From an uncultured bacterium (lineage in GTDB: Bacteria; Planctomycetota; UBA1135; GCA-002686595), in assembly GCA_937896235.1 (NCBI GenBank), contig CALBMX010000067.1:1-64000 (forward strand): DNA of 64,000 nucleotides, in the 5' to 3' direction. The position numbers and the translations under genes are program-made. The notes under the pieces were generated by a model, which saw only the letters and a list, made by a program, of their open reading frames with translations, made no database searches and had not been told where the DNA came from. Of this stretch, positions 42,901-51,664 are shown piece by piece; the first letter of the stretch is position 1, and every line of letters starts with the position of its first letter.

Positions 42901-44722
42901 GCGTTCGCGTGGGGCCTTTTACGCTCAGATCGTCCAGGTCGTTGGTCCAGGCCACGAGGTGATCGCCACCGAGCCAAATCGTCTTGCCGTCCGCAGCGAT
43001 AAGATGGTCCACTTCGCCGCGGGAGTTGTTTGCTACGCGGCTATTGGGTGACGCGAGTCCCCAGCGCCCATTGATCTCGCCACTCACCGTGCCAAATCCA
43101 GAACCGCGCAAATCAAGGGCGGAGGCAGACCACAGGGGGGCGCCACTCGCAAGCCCGAAAGCGATTAGGTTGGGACAGTCCACCGGGGTGGCGAATACGA
43201 TTCCGTCCGCGACTTTGGGCGCGGAGGCCTGCCAAACCCGGGCGCGGGTTGGGGCGTAATACCCATTGGCGCGTGGCAGCTCAAACTGTTCGTAGCTGGC
43301 CTCCCAAAGCGGCTCTCCCGTTTCCAAATCAAGAGCCGCGAGGACACCCAGCTGCGAGAGTACGATCAACTTGTTGTCGATCGCCGTGAGCGGTGCGGCA
43401 TTGAACTCCGATTCGTGCTCACCAAAAAGATTGACGCGCTGCTGTCCACCAACAACCCGAGTGCGCCAGACGAGCTCTCCGGTGAAGAGATCGTAGGCAG
43501 CGACAAACATAGTGATCCGACCAGCGAGCTCGTAGCAGGGCACCAGGACTAAGTTGCTCTCGATCAATGGTGGCGCCGCGATACGCATGCGCTCCTCAAA
43601 GGTGTCGGCACCTAGCAAGGAGAGCTGGTTCCCCAGGCGAGGAGCATGATCCCAAAGCGGTGCTCCACTCTGGGAGTCAAAGGCGAACAACCTGCGCTCG
43701 GGTAAGCTGACGGTGATCTGAATGCTGCCGAAGTTGTTGTTGTCGGCATCGGAGAGCGGCAGCTGCAGCGCTCCGACCAGAATCCCGGAGGTCTTATCTA
43801 CTGCAACGGTGGAGATGAGCGTGTCGCGGGCGACGCCCAACACGAGCTCTTTGCGCGCCCAGGCGGAGAGCTGATCCCAACCTTGGACTTCCCCAGAGTC
43901 CCAGATCGTCACACCCGAAAACAAGTCGACTGCAAGGATGCGCAAGCCGGTGTTGAGCCAGACGATCCCGTCTGCGATCACGGGCCGTAAGTTTGCGAAG
44001 TCGCTGAAGCCCTCCCGTGGTGCTGGGGGTAAATCCAAGGTCCACGCACTGTCGAGTCGGGGGGGGAGCTGCTCTGTCGTTGCAAGGGTGTCGACGTCCG
44101 TAACGGTGGAGGACAGCGGTATGGCTAAGCGTGCCGCAAGTGCGCTGGAGAGGTCGGCATCGGGAGGTACAGCCAAATCGAGAGCTCGTCTGGACTCCTC
44201 CCAAGAGCGTGCTGCAAGCTGGCCATGTCCCGCCTCAAAGGCGAGGTCACCTCGTGTGATCAATGCGCGAACGGCGATCTGTGTCGCCGGGTAGCGCCTT
44301 GCTATTTTTAGGAGCTCACTTGAAGAGCGAGCTTGGGTTGCGCGGTTCAAAACGCGCTCCGCGCCTCGAGCAACCCGCTCTCCATAACCCTGACGATCTT
44401 TGGCGCTAAGTGACTCGATTTGCTGGCGAGCCCAGCCCGCGGCGCCAATCCATTCGGGTAGCGGGACCTGCGAACCCTCTTGCGCATTCAAAAAATCGGC
44501 CCCAACTAGAAGTCCCTCACGGCCGTCTTCGAGCAAATACTGGAGCGAGTCAAGCCCCTCGAGGAGACGGCCCGCAGCGAGGTGTTCCAGGCTGGCGTTG
44601 GCCGCGTCGCGAACGTCGCGTGAGGCCTGCACGACAAAATTACTTTGTGCAGAGACCTGAGTCTCGACGACTCCAAAGGCAAAGCACGCGGCTAGAGCAA
44701 GGGAGATCGGCGCACGTCTCAC
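39971..44722 (-). CDS. Giant secreted PQQ-like beta-propeller protein
   Basis: 1583 residues from a GTG at 44722 that overlaps the upstream stop as GTGA and opens directly into a signal peptide (RRAPISLALAACFAFGVVETQVSA). The start at 44803 would bury the signal inside the upstream gene. A helical N-terminal domain (about 30-200) is followed by a first propeller with PQQ-type blades (TGELVWRTRV, LDLETGEPLWEAS, ASGAPLWSAS), a central helical TPR-like region (about 690-1120) and a second propeller (LTGELLWSID, GGASLWQTE). No PQQ-binding catalytic residues are recognisable, so it is probably a structural or binding protein. Confidence 0.8.
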   Translation of the reverse strand: MRRAPISLALAACFAFGVVETQVSAQSNFVVQASRDVRDAANASLEHLAAGRLLEGLDSLQYLLEDGREGLLVGADFLNAQEGSQVPLPEWIGAAGWARQQIESLSAKDRQGYGERVARGAERVLNRATQARSSSELLKIARRYPATQIAVRALITRGDLAFEAGHGQLAARSWEESRRALDLAVPPDADLSSALAARLAIPLSSTVTDVDTLATTEQLPPRLDSAWTLDLPPAPREGFSDFANLRPVIADGIVWLNTGLRILAVDLFSGVTIWDSGEVQGWDQLSAWARKELVLGVARDTLISTVAVDKTSGILVGALQLPLSDADNNNFGSIQITVSLPERRLFAFDSQSGAPLWDHAPRLGNQLSLLGADTFEERMRIAAPPLIESNLVLVPCYELAGRITMFVAAYDLFTGELVWRTRVVGGQQRVNLFGEHESEFNAAPLTAIDNKLIVLSQLGVLAALDLETGEPLWEASYEQFELPRANGYYAPTRARVWQASAPKVADGIVFATPVDCPNLIAFGLASGAPLWSASALDLRGSGFGTVSGEINGRWGLASPNSRVANNSRGEVDHLIAADGKTIWLGGDHLVAWTNDLDDLSVKGPTRTRFPAIKTPSGLLTNGPISPRPLGEATVGTILVPTDWGVLQVDRETGKAAPLGPFGAEGSQFYSPGSLGVSEGVLLLTDEWRLTGWMHWGTLVENAEARLAKAKLEGALDSDLLALELAQLRLKLATSQDLAPTDAWRELQGVRALLSHEDGSDRKFDFTGLRLSDPLQALLLAKLGETRLHLLESEAAWQGAFGDIAEARALIERAVLRAPDPRVVCRLLHALMSYLEISTAPPLQVRQARLETLAELIKTCPREVTPTEYSAVMLDRDLGDFLSAVSALAGPYARAGLPVGLTAHLAIAAIYARSEEHEGQLTHLHEALWEYGLIPVTDDIAIGDLVANQIQVAIDLAPPGAYSNFEAAARAQIEVARLVDAPERRSSVFSGVARRWPHSEAARDARTHLLDIEIEQFSRGITSFEKLAKRVSEVLSDDPDQALNQRALLALGWASNEAGNPHLAHTILKEVATRTPQATATFANGETASQLLVNLRRPIAEQPADSLTTLAPPLSGSASIGGVRIGPFDPVELINALLPKGQVARDGAATKRILLSGAGDELYAFEAAQDVSLEQAATNSILWIFPVGTRAGAPWSRLLCALPHEAPEVIAAVTNGGVVGIAPLTGELLWSIDKSGARAVEISGDGGLLVIQWLSSDGKLWVQGVEAIGGASLWQTEIPSDLLDEFAGAKILVSGASVALLSRENDSSGVLLDGIRGGILNELSFVGQASIRDRSAAWARANTLFLPHFFAGTDGRPNSIDAIDMATGELSYTIQFGNTLELVGIAHFAERSCLWLLPTSEGGTLHAKAKLIEFDTDLGATRDLADLSPTDRIVGLPIGETLTLDGPLLLVASKPTVSPSSAHQGPMTLRAFGIPRGHLWTLNISPPDVLGQGLYDGDLPPMVLARDTIAMTYAITKSGQDSGRSTRLLLIDRHDGRVLDDRALTARLGRIEGLSLRGIGSDLFLFGRGIGSGRGRLEVLGGSR

Positions 44723-47127
44723 GGAAGGTCCATCCGCTTGCGAAGGAGCCACTCTGCCGAGAGCAGGAGGAGAATGACCAGCAAGGTCTCCCAGCGATCC
44801 CAAGCATCATCAAATCGCGCTGAGATCGGCTCGCGCTGCTCTTCGTCACCGGGGAACTGATCCAGCAGCGATTCGATTTCGGCCAGGGTTAGATGTGCAC
44901 CACCGGTCGCAACGCTCAGCTCTACCAAGGCCCCGGGGTCGGGGGAGGGGTCGGCGCTCTCGCGGGAGGGTAGGGTGATCTCAAATCCCGAGCTAGCACG
45001 CTCGGCGCCGTCCTCTTCAATCCAAACGCGGTGGTGGCCTGGGCGCTCGACGTCCAATGCTCCACGGAAGGTACCGGGCCGGCCAGGCACGAGGGCGAGG
45101 GAGTCCGTTTTGATTTCACCATCGGGACCACTCCAGCGGACCTCAACCGAGTCCTCTTCCGAGGGCTGCCAGTCTTGATTCAACACACGCGCTTCCATCG
45201 CGACGCGCTCGTCGAGACCATAGCTCGTGCGGCCCGCTTCCAACCGGAAGCGGCGGTCGCCACTTTTGAGGCGGCCGAGGGAGAGCCAGCGGATCGCACT
45301 CTTCCAAAACTGATTTCGCCACTTTGGACCAAAGCGCCAGTTCCAGCGCCAGGTGGAATCCATGGCCAAAAACATCGTGCGGCCGGAGGGGTAGTAGCCC
45401 GTCACTAGAAGCGGGCGCTTGCCGTGGCGGTTCTCTTCAAAGGGATGACTTAGAAGCACATCCGTTCCAGCTTTCGCACGCTCGACGGGGAAAAACCAGT
45501 AGAAACCCGCAAGACCCTCTTCGTCCTCCCAGAGCTTGCGGTTGTCCTCAAGGTCAGGGGTGAGCTGGGTGATCTCGTGGGGATTCGTAGGGTTTTCGAG
45601 AAGCGGATGGAAGGCGGTTTCGGCGGCTACAAATCCCGCGCGACCGGCGGGGTCCAACTTGACGGGCAATAGGGCTTCGAGGGGAGTGCCACTGAAAGAG
45701 CGAGGGTTGTCGAACTCGCCCGCTTGAAACAGAACGCCACCGCCCGCGACAATGAAGTCCCCGAGAGCGGCAACAAATGCGTCGCTCTCCTCGACGGAGC
45801 GACCCATTCGGTAGGGGTTGACATCGCCTAGGATCACAACGTCAAAATTGTCGAGCAGCTCTTCGCGCGAAGTGGGAAGTTTCGTAAGGGAGTCGAGCCC
45901 CGGGCTGGACTCTTGGGGGAAGTCTACGGTCGCCGAATTGAGGTAACACTGGACCGTGATGTTCTCGTCACTACGCTTCAGGAACTCCTTGAGGAAACGA
46001 TACTCCCAGCGTGGATAGCCATCGACATAGAGCACACGAATCGTCTGATTCGTGACGGTTACTGTGAGCCGAACGACATTGTCGTCGAGGCGCGTCTCGC
46101 CTTCGAGTGGAGGGGTCCGAACCAAGAAGAAGCGCCGCTTGGACTCGCCTGGCGCGAGCTGTGAAGTCTCAAGTCGCGGGGCGACCAAAGTCAATCGCGC
46201 GCCGTCATCGGAGAGTCGCATGGACTCGTCGTCCAGCACCCGGCCGCTTTCCGCATTTGCACTTTCAAGCTCTTCGAGGCGCACCTCGATCCGCAGGTCC
46301 TCCTCGCCTTGGCCCGACAGTCGCAGGTGGATGGCGATCTCGTCATCGTCCATCGCTGTGGTCGGCGCGTCGACCAACTCAAGGGAGACGCCGCTTTCGG
46401 GGCGTGCATCACCAACCAGGAGCGTGTGTACGGGAACACCCGCAGCGCTCGCGCGACGCGCGGCGTCCACAAGCGGTGTTCCCCCCGTCGCCCGGCCATC
46501 ACTCAAGATGACGACATCGGTGAGATGACGTGCGGCATTTGCGCCAAGTGAGCCAAGGATCGCATCCCCAAGGTGTGTGGCTGAACCGCTGGACATTGGG
46601 ACGAACGTTGCGGGGTCGGCAACGGTCCAGCCCTCCGCGAACGAGTACAAGTGGGGCACATAACCCCGTTCGATCAAGACGGGCAATAGGTGTCTACCCA
46701 GGGCCTCCTTGGCGAGCTCTCCACGGGAGGACGAGGCGGGATCCAAACCGGTAAGCGCGGCAAGCGCAGCGTGCGCTTGACTGTCACCCGCCCACGAGTC
46801 GGCGCCTGCCATGGAGGCCGAATCGTCAAACAGCAGGACCACTTCTGCGGGTCGAATCTCTTGTCGCTCCTCGACGAGAGCGGGGCGGGCAAGCAGGAAG
46901 AGAACCGCCAAGATGGAAAGGGCCCGCAGGATTCCGAGCACGCGATAACCGTTGGAGTCGAGCAGCCTGCGCCCGTAACTCGCCCACACGATAAGCGCTA
47001 CAAGCGGAAGAATAACAAGGACGACAACCCAAGCGTTGGGTGCTTCGAGTAGCTCAAAGCTAGAGGCCAAGCCCTGGGGAATGGCCACCTCTTGAGAAGC
47101 GGCGTCCGGGAGTTGAGTGGGCATCAT
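44719..47127 (-). CDS. Membrane VWA / glutamine-amidotransferase-like protein
   Basis: About 802 residues. ATGATG at 47127/47124 overlaps the BatA-like stop, which fixes the start; the longer start at 47169 is inside that gene. Two N-terminal helices (around VVVLVILPLVALIVWASYG and GILRALSILAVLFLLARPAL) precede a von Willebrand A domain with MIDAS motif LLFDDSASMAG. A region with strands typical of class I glutamine-amidotransferase folds (TIRVLYVDGYPRWEYRFL, VVILGDVNPYRMG) and a C-terminal helix (TLLVILLLLSAEWLL) follow. The protein is likely membrane-anchored with the VWA part available to MoxR. Confidence 0.8.
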   Translation of the reverse strand: MMPTQLPDAASQEVAIPQGLASSFELLEAPNAWVVVLVILPLVALIVWASYGRRLLDSNGYRVLGILRALSILAVLFLLARPALVEERQEIRPAEVVLLFDDSASMAGADSWAGDSQAHAALAALTGLDPASSSRGELAKEALGRHLLPVLIERGYVPHLYSFAEGWTVADPATFVPMSSGSATHLGDAILGSLGANAARHLTDVVILSDGRATGGTPLVDAARRASAAGVPVHTLLVGDARPESGVSLELVDAPTTAMDDDEIAIHLRLSGQGEEDLRIEVRLEELESANAESGRVLDDESMRLSDDGARLTLVAPRLETSQLAPGESKRRFFLVRTPPLEGETRLDDNVVRLTVTVTNQTIRVLYVDGYPRWEYRFLKEFLKRSDENITVQCYLNSATVDFPQESSPGLDSLTKLPTSREELLDNFDVVILGDVNPYRMGRSVEESDAFVAALGDFIVAGGGVLFQAGEFDNPRSFSGTPLEALLPVKLDPAGRAGFVAAETAFHPLLENPTNPHEITQLTPDLEDNRKLWEDEEGLAGFYWFFPVERAKAGTDVLLSHPFEENRHGKRPLLVTGYYPSGRTMFLAMDSTWRWNWRFGPKWRNQFWKSAIRWLSLGRLKSGDRRFRLEAGRTSYGLDERVAMEARVLNQDWQPSEEDSVEVRWSGPDGEIKTDSLALVPGRPGTFRGALDVERPGHHRVWIEEDGAERASSGFEITLPSRESADPSPDPGALVELSVATGGAHLTLAEIESLLDQFPGDEEQREPISARFDDAWDRWETLLVILLLLSAEWLLRKRMDLP

Positions 47128-49463
47128 GCCGCACCTCCGGGCGCGCGCTTTTTTAGGTGGCCAGCCCAAAGGGCTTCACCGACCAAGCAGGCGAGAACGA
47201 GAAGCAAAAAGCCTCTCCAAAGTTCGCCGCCAGTCTCATCTCCGGTGTTTGCTGAGTCCTCGGAGTCTCGGGCGGCGACAAGCGCAGGGTGAAGCCCCAT
47301 AAGCTCGTTTGAGGCGATGCGCTCGAGGTTTCCCTCTTCGGCGTTCATGGATACGGCGAAGGGATCGTCCGTACCGGAGCTGGTGCGCAGGCGCCAAATG
47401 CCAGGTGTGCCGAGTATAGCCATGTGATCAAGCAGCCAAGAGCCGGGACCGAACCTGGAGTCGCTGGACTCTTCCGCATCGGTGGCGATACCGAGCGAAG
47501 AGCCATCGGGGCGAACGAGCAGTGGCGCCTCTGGAAAGAACGGCAATTCGGCGGAGAGACTATCTCCAACCGCTAGGTTCCGGGAGGGACCCGCCGGCTT
47601 TGCAGCACCGAAACAGATCTCATGTGTGAGGGGGATTAAGCTGACCGGCGACTCGGCGAATAGGTTCCAGTCGGCGTCAATCGAGGAGGTCCAAATGACG
47701 GTGCGGCCATCGCCGTAGTCACGTTCGACAAACAGCGGGCTTCCCGGCCGGCCGGGTCCCTGATCGTTCAAGGTTGCAAGGACTCGAGCACCTTCGCGGG
47801 GGACCGAGCCGAAGAGCTCAAAGAAAGGCACCTCCGTGAAAAACATTTCAAAGCGCTCATCCGAGAAAAAAGAGAGTGCCGGGTGCTCGGGAGCTTCAAT
47901 GCGTGGTTTCCAAAACGCATCTCTTCGCGAGGCGACGGCAAGGCGCTCTTCAAGACGGACGGGGAGCAAGCCCGCGCCGAGCCGCTCGTTATAACGCGCG
48001 GCTGTGACCCGGTCGCCGAGCGAAAGGACGAGGGTCCCGCCGGTGGCAATGTGATCTTCGAGTTTTGAGACCCAGCCTGGCGCGGGATTTTCTACGTTCG
48101 CAAGCCAAACCACAGGATACCTACTGAGATCGATCGTTCCCGCCGAGACACCAATCGCGAATGCGTCCGCGGAATAAGTGGTGAGGTGGAAGGGCGCGCC
48201 GCCGGCTTGCGTTTTCAGGCTATCGCCCATGGGGGTAAGACCCGCGATCAAGTAGCCGACCTCGTCGTCTGCAAGTTCTGGCCGCGGATCTCCATTAACG
48301 ACTAAGACTTCAATCGTCCCGGGAGAGAAGACAACCAGAGAGCGGCGGTCGTCGATGGGCAGGTTGTCGCTCTCGAGAACCGCCTCGACCGAATGAAAGA
48401 CACCCCCTTCGACAGCGGCAGAGCCCGCAAGAGCGGAGCTCCCGTTGGCGCTCGAGAGGTTGATGTCAAGGCGGACTTCGAGCTCGCCTAACGCTGGAAC
48501 CTCAATGCGTTTTGCCGTTTTGCGCTCGCCGTCGACTTCCAAAGCGACCCGAACACTGCGCCGCTCGGCGCCCGAGTTGCGAACAGTGACGAGGAACCCT
48601 GCGTCTCCACCGGCGCGCAAAGTGGGGGCCGCACCGGCCGTGCGAATCCGCGACTCGAAGGGGTCGAGGGCTGAGAGAGAGCTGAGGGTCAAGTTTGACG
48701 GATTCGCGGAGAAGCGGCCCGTAGCGCGAGTCGGAATGTCCTCGACGCGCAATGTGAGCTGGCGCTCGACAAGTAAGTCGAGCGCGCTCTTAGCAGCAGC
48801 TCCTTCATTCGACAGGAAATTGGAGCGCTGACCGTCCGAGAGCAAGACCAGCTCATTGACAGCGCTGGGGTCGATGAGACGGCGCTCGTCAAGATCCGCG
48901 ATTACACGTTGCAGGGCGACTTCGAGGTTAAAGCGCTCCGCGATAGGGCTTTCAAGTGTGGAGAGGAGTGCGGCAGCCTCTTCGGGAGTTCGATCACTCA
49001 GCAGGCGCGGAGACTCTCCGCAGAGATAGAGGTGCACCCGATCTCCAGAGCTACCATCGAGCTCGTCGATGAGCTCGCGCGCACGGTCGCGCGTCTCCTC
49101 CCAAACGCTTGAGAGGGCTAGGCGGTAATCCATGGATGCCGAACCGTCGATCAAGAGGACAAGATCGCGGTGGTTTTCCGTGAGTGAGGCCAGCGGGCCG
49201 CCACCTGACGCAAAGGGCCTGGCAAGTGCAAGTGCCAGAAGTGCGATGGCGGCCATCCGAAGGAGCAAGAGCAGGAGGTTTTCGAAGCGGGTGCGCCTTC
49301 GAATCTTTTTCCAAGCTGCGCGGGCAAAACGCATTGCGGCCCAATCAAGCGGGGCATGTCTGCGCCGGTTGAGAAGGTGAATAATCAGGGGGACCGAGGC
49401 GAGCGCCGCACCTGCCGCGAGAGCCGGGTTGACGAGTCCCTCTATGCCGAAGAGTGCGATCAT
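47124..49463 (-). CDS. BatA-like aerotolerance-type membrane protein with VWA domain
   Basis: 779 residues. The N-terminal BatA-type module (about 1-85) has two helices and the linking segment HLLNRRRHAPLDWAAMRF. A VWA domain with MIDAS LLIDGSASMD follows, then an amidotransferase-like region (PGTIEVLVVNGDPRPEL) and a final helix (FLLLVLACLVGEALWAGHL). Such proteins sit in MoxR-BatA operons in many phyla; functions proposed there concern envelope integrity and stress. It overlaps both neighbours by 4 bp. Confidence 0.85.
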   Translation of the reverse strand: MIALFGIEGLVNPALAAGAALASVPLIIHLLNRRRHAPLDWAAMRFARAAWKKIRRRTRFENLLLLLLRMAAIALLALALARPFASGGGPLASLTENHRDLVLLIDGSASMDYRLALSSVWEETRDRARELIDELDGSSGDRVHLYLCGESPRLLSDRTPEEAAALLSTLESPIAERFNLEVALQRVIADLDERRLIDPSAVNELVLLSDGQRSNFLSNEGAAAKSALDLLVERQLTLRVEDIPTRATGRFSANPSNLTLSSLSALDPFESRIRTAGAAPTLRAGGDAGFLVTVRNSGAERRSVRVALEVDGERKTAKRIEVPALGELEVRLDINLSSANGSSALAGSAAVEGGVFHSVEAVLESDNLPIDDRRSLVVFSPGTIEVLVVNGDPRPELADDEVGYLIAGLTPMGDSLKTQAGGAPFHLTTYSADAFAIGVSAGTIDLSRYPVVWLANVENPAPGWVSKLEDHIATGGTLVLSLGDRVTAARYNERLGAGLLPVRLEERLAVASRRDAFWKPRIEAPEHPALSFFSDERFEMFFTEVPFFELFGSVPREGARVLATLNDQGPGRPGSPLFVERDYGDGRTVIWTSSIDADWNLFAESPVSLIPLTHEICFGAAKPAGPSRNLAVGDSLSAELPFFPEAPLLVRPDGSSLGIATDAEESSDSRFGPGSWLLDHMAILGTPGIWRLRTSSGTDDPFAVSMNAEEGNLERIASNELMGLHPALVAARDSEDSANTGDETGGELWRGFLLLVLACLVGEALWAGHLKKRAPGGAA

Positions 49464-50404
49464 CGCCGAAGTCCCCCGGCATGCCGCGCGAGCCGGGCCG
49501 AGCGCACGGCTAAGTAGCGTGAGAGGGCAACATCAACACCCGCGTCCGTTTGCATCGGGACGAAGTCCACGGCGTATGCGGCCGCACGTTTTTGCAGTTC
49601 GCTCTGGTGCGCCTCAACTTCTGCAAGGTACGCCTCGCGGAGCACCCGGGCATCGACCTTGAGTTCACCCGAACCCTCGAGATCTTGGAGCCGCAGGTAG
49701 CCGTCAAAGTCGAAATCCAATTCACGTGGATGCAGCACTTGGATGAGTACGGGCTCATGCCCTTGGGCGATCAGGGCTTCGACACCTTTGAAGATCGCGG
49801 GGACTTCACCTAGGAAGTCGGAGATTACAAGCGCGATCCCGCGGCCGGGCATGTGGCGAACAACTTGGGTCAAGCAGGCCCCCTCTTCCGTCTCACCCCC
49901 AGGCTCGGCGGCCTCCAACTGTTTGAGCAGTGCAGCACGTTGAGGCGCGCCCCCTGCCGGCGGGAGCAGCTGGTGGCTCTCTGTATCAAAAAGAATCAGC
50001 CCGACGACATCTCGCTGGCCAAGAATGAGCTGTCCTAAAGCGGCTGCGACCCAGCGCGCATAGTCGAGCTTGCTCCAAGTGGGCTCGCCATCGCGACCGT
50101 TGCCGGCGAAGGCCATAGACCCCGAGGTGTCGAGCACGATGTTCGCGATGAAGTTGGACTCCTCGATGTACTCTTTGACAACAAGCCGCTCGCTCCGCGC
50201 AAAAATGCGCCAGTCAATGTGGCGTAGATCGTCGCCAGGAGCGTACTCGCGGTGCTGGGCGAACTCTGCGGAAGAGCCGTGCCGGGGCGAGCGATGCTCT
50301 CCGGCTAAGAAACCCTCGACAACGGTACGCGCAACAAAATCGAGCCCGGAAAGGGCATCGAGGATGGCGGGGTCGAAGGGGCTCCGACTGGACTGATTTC
50401 CCAA
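49460..50404 (-). CDS. DUF58-family protein
   Basis: 314 residues. The family core is clear: AGEHRSPRHGSSAEFAQHR, YAPGDDLRHIDWRIFARSERL, VKEYIEE and the VWA-like strand IVLDTSGSMAF. DUF58 proteins accompany MoxR ATPases almost universally; the biochemical role is not established. The start is TTG at 50404, 21 bases after moxR, and the end overlaps the BatA-like gene. Confidence 0.9.
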   Translation of the reverse strand: MGNQSSRSPFDPAILDALSGLDFVARTVVEGFLAGEHRSPRHGSSAEFAQHREYAPGDDLRHIDWRIFARSERLVVKEYIEESNFIANIVLDTSGSMAFAGNGRDGEPTWSKLDYARWVAAALGQLILGQRDVVGLILFDTESHQLLPPAGGAPQRAALLKQLEAAEPGGETEEGACLTQVVRHMPGRGIALVISDFLGEVPAIFKGVEALIAQGHEPVLIQVLHPRELDFDFDGYLRLQDLEGSGELKVDARVLREAYLAEVEAHQSELQKRAAAYAVDFVPMQTDAGVDVALSRYLAVRSARLARHAGGLRR

Positions 50405-50425
50405 AACGGTAAAGCCTGCGGGGGG

Positions 50426-51457
50426 TTAGGCTTTTGCGACGCCGGGCAGACCTGCACCAACGGCAGCTGCAGGGTCAACTTCGCGGAGAAGGCGGTCGAT
50501 GAGGTCGTCTGTGGTGAAACCCTCGGCAGAAGCGGAGAAGTTCATCACGATGCGGTGTCGCAACACGGGGTGCGCAACCGCCTTGATATCCTCGATCGCA
50601 ACGTGGTCGCGACCTTGGAGAGCGGCGCGCGCTTTGCCCGCCACAATCAGCGCCTGGCTTGCGCGAGGGCCCGCACCCCAGTTCACGTATTGCGTGATGA
50701 AGGGAAGTTGGGTTCCACCTCGCACGCGCGTTCCACGCGTGAGCGCAAGGGCGTAATCCAAAATGGAGTCCGCCACGGGGACAGACCGAACGGCATCTTG
50801 AATCTGCTTGAGCTCTTCGCCTGTGAGAACCTTGTTGATTTTTGCTTCGACCTGTCCAGTGGTGCGGCGCAGGATCTCGCGCTCCTCGTCAATGTCGGGA
50901 TACCCAACATGAATCATAAACAGGAAGCGGTCGAGCTGCGCTTCGGGGAGTGGGTAGGTGCCCTCCTGTTCGATCGGGTTTTGGGTCGCCAAGACAAAGA
51001 AGGGATCGGGAAGCGGGTGGCGTTTGCCAGCAGCAGAGACCTGCTTCTCAACCATGGACTCCAGCAGGGCGGCCTGGGTTTTTGGAGGTGTACGGTTGAT
51101 CTCATCCGCTAGGAGGACGTTGGTGAAGACCGGTCCGGGTGCAAAGCGGAATTTTCGTTCACCCGTCTCGGGGTCGATTGCGAGGAGCTCGGTTCCCGTG
51201 ATGTCGGAAGGCATCAGATCGGGCGTGAACTGGATGCGGTTGAAGTCGAGCTCTAGCGCCTCCGAAAGGCTTGAGATAAGTAGCGTCTTGGCAAGGCCAG
51301 GCACGCCGACCAATAAGCAGTGGCCGCGTGCGAGGATGGCGAGCAGGAGCTGCTCAATTACCTCGTCTTGACCGACGATTACTTTGGCGAGCTCAGCTTT
51401 GAGTCGGCCGTGCGCGGCGCGGAGATTTTCGAGGGACTTTTCGACTTCACTGGGCAT
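50426..51457 (-). CDS. MoxR-family AAA+ ATPase
   Basis: 343 residues. MoxR hallmarks are GVPGLAKT (Walker A), RIQFTPDLMPSDITGTE, LLADEINRTPPKTQAALLE (Walker B with following residues), FVLATQNPIEQEGTYPLPEAQLDRF and the lid segment around GASQALIVAGKARAALQGRD-type residues. MoxR proteins act as chaperone-like ATPases on VWA partners, here probably the DUF58 and VWA proteins encoded next. ATG 51457 is preceded by GGAG with 10-base spacing. First gene of the 13-gene operon. Confidence 0.93.
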   Translation of the reverse strand: MPSEVEKSLENLRAAHGRLKAELAKVIVGQDEVIEQLLLAILARGHCLLVGVPGLAKTLLISSLSEALELDFNRIQFTPDLMPSDITGTELLAIDPETGERKFRFAPGPVFTNVLLADEINRTPPKTQAALLESMVEKQVSAAGKRHPLPDPFFVLATQNPIEQEGTYPLPEAQLDRFLFMIHVGYPDIDEEREILRRTTGQVEAKINKVLTGEELKQIQDAVRSVPVADSILDYALALTRGTRVRGGTQLPFITQYVNWGAGPRASQALIVAGKARAALQGRDHVAIEDIKAVAHPVLRHRIVMNFSASAEGFTTDDLIDRLLREVDPAAAVGAGLPGVAKA

Positions 51458-51589
51458 GGACTATGGGCTCCGGGACACGTGCGCTAGCGAACCGCGCATG
51501 GGAAATGGACAGCAGGGGGACGAGCTCTGGCTGAATAGCTCAGAGCGGACTGCAAGGATACGCGCCAAAGACCAAAACCGATGGCGTGA

Positions 51590-51618
51590 TGGGCACTTTT
51601 CAGTGCCCACTCGTGGGC
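51590..51618. promoter_or_regulatory. Two overlapping, mutually exclusive hairpins upstream of moxR
   Basis: TGGGCACT (51590-51597) pairs perfectly with AGTGCCCA (51602-51609). The overlapping GCCCAC (51605-51610) pairs with GTGGGC (51613-51618). Only one can form at a time. The site lies between the beta-helix gene's stop and moxR; it could be a 3' end structure, attenuator or protein-binding site. Confidence 0.4.
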
Positions 51619-51664
51619 TTTTGACACGGCCGAGACGTAGAGCCGGACAAAAGACCAAGTGGTC

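Noticed and set aside
44719-51457. MoxR-VWA antiphage or toxin-type system
   Set aside because: The neighbours are secreted and envelope proteins, not nucleases or effectors, and no mobile-element or defence context is present.
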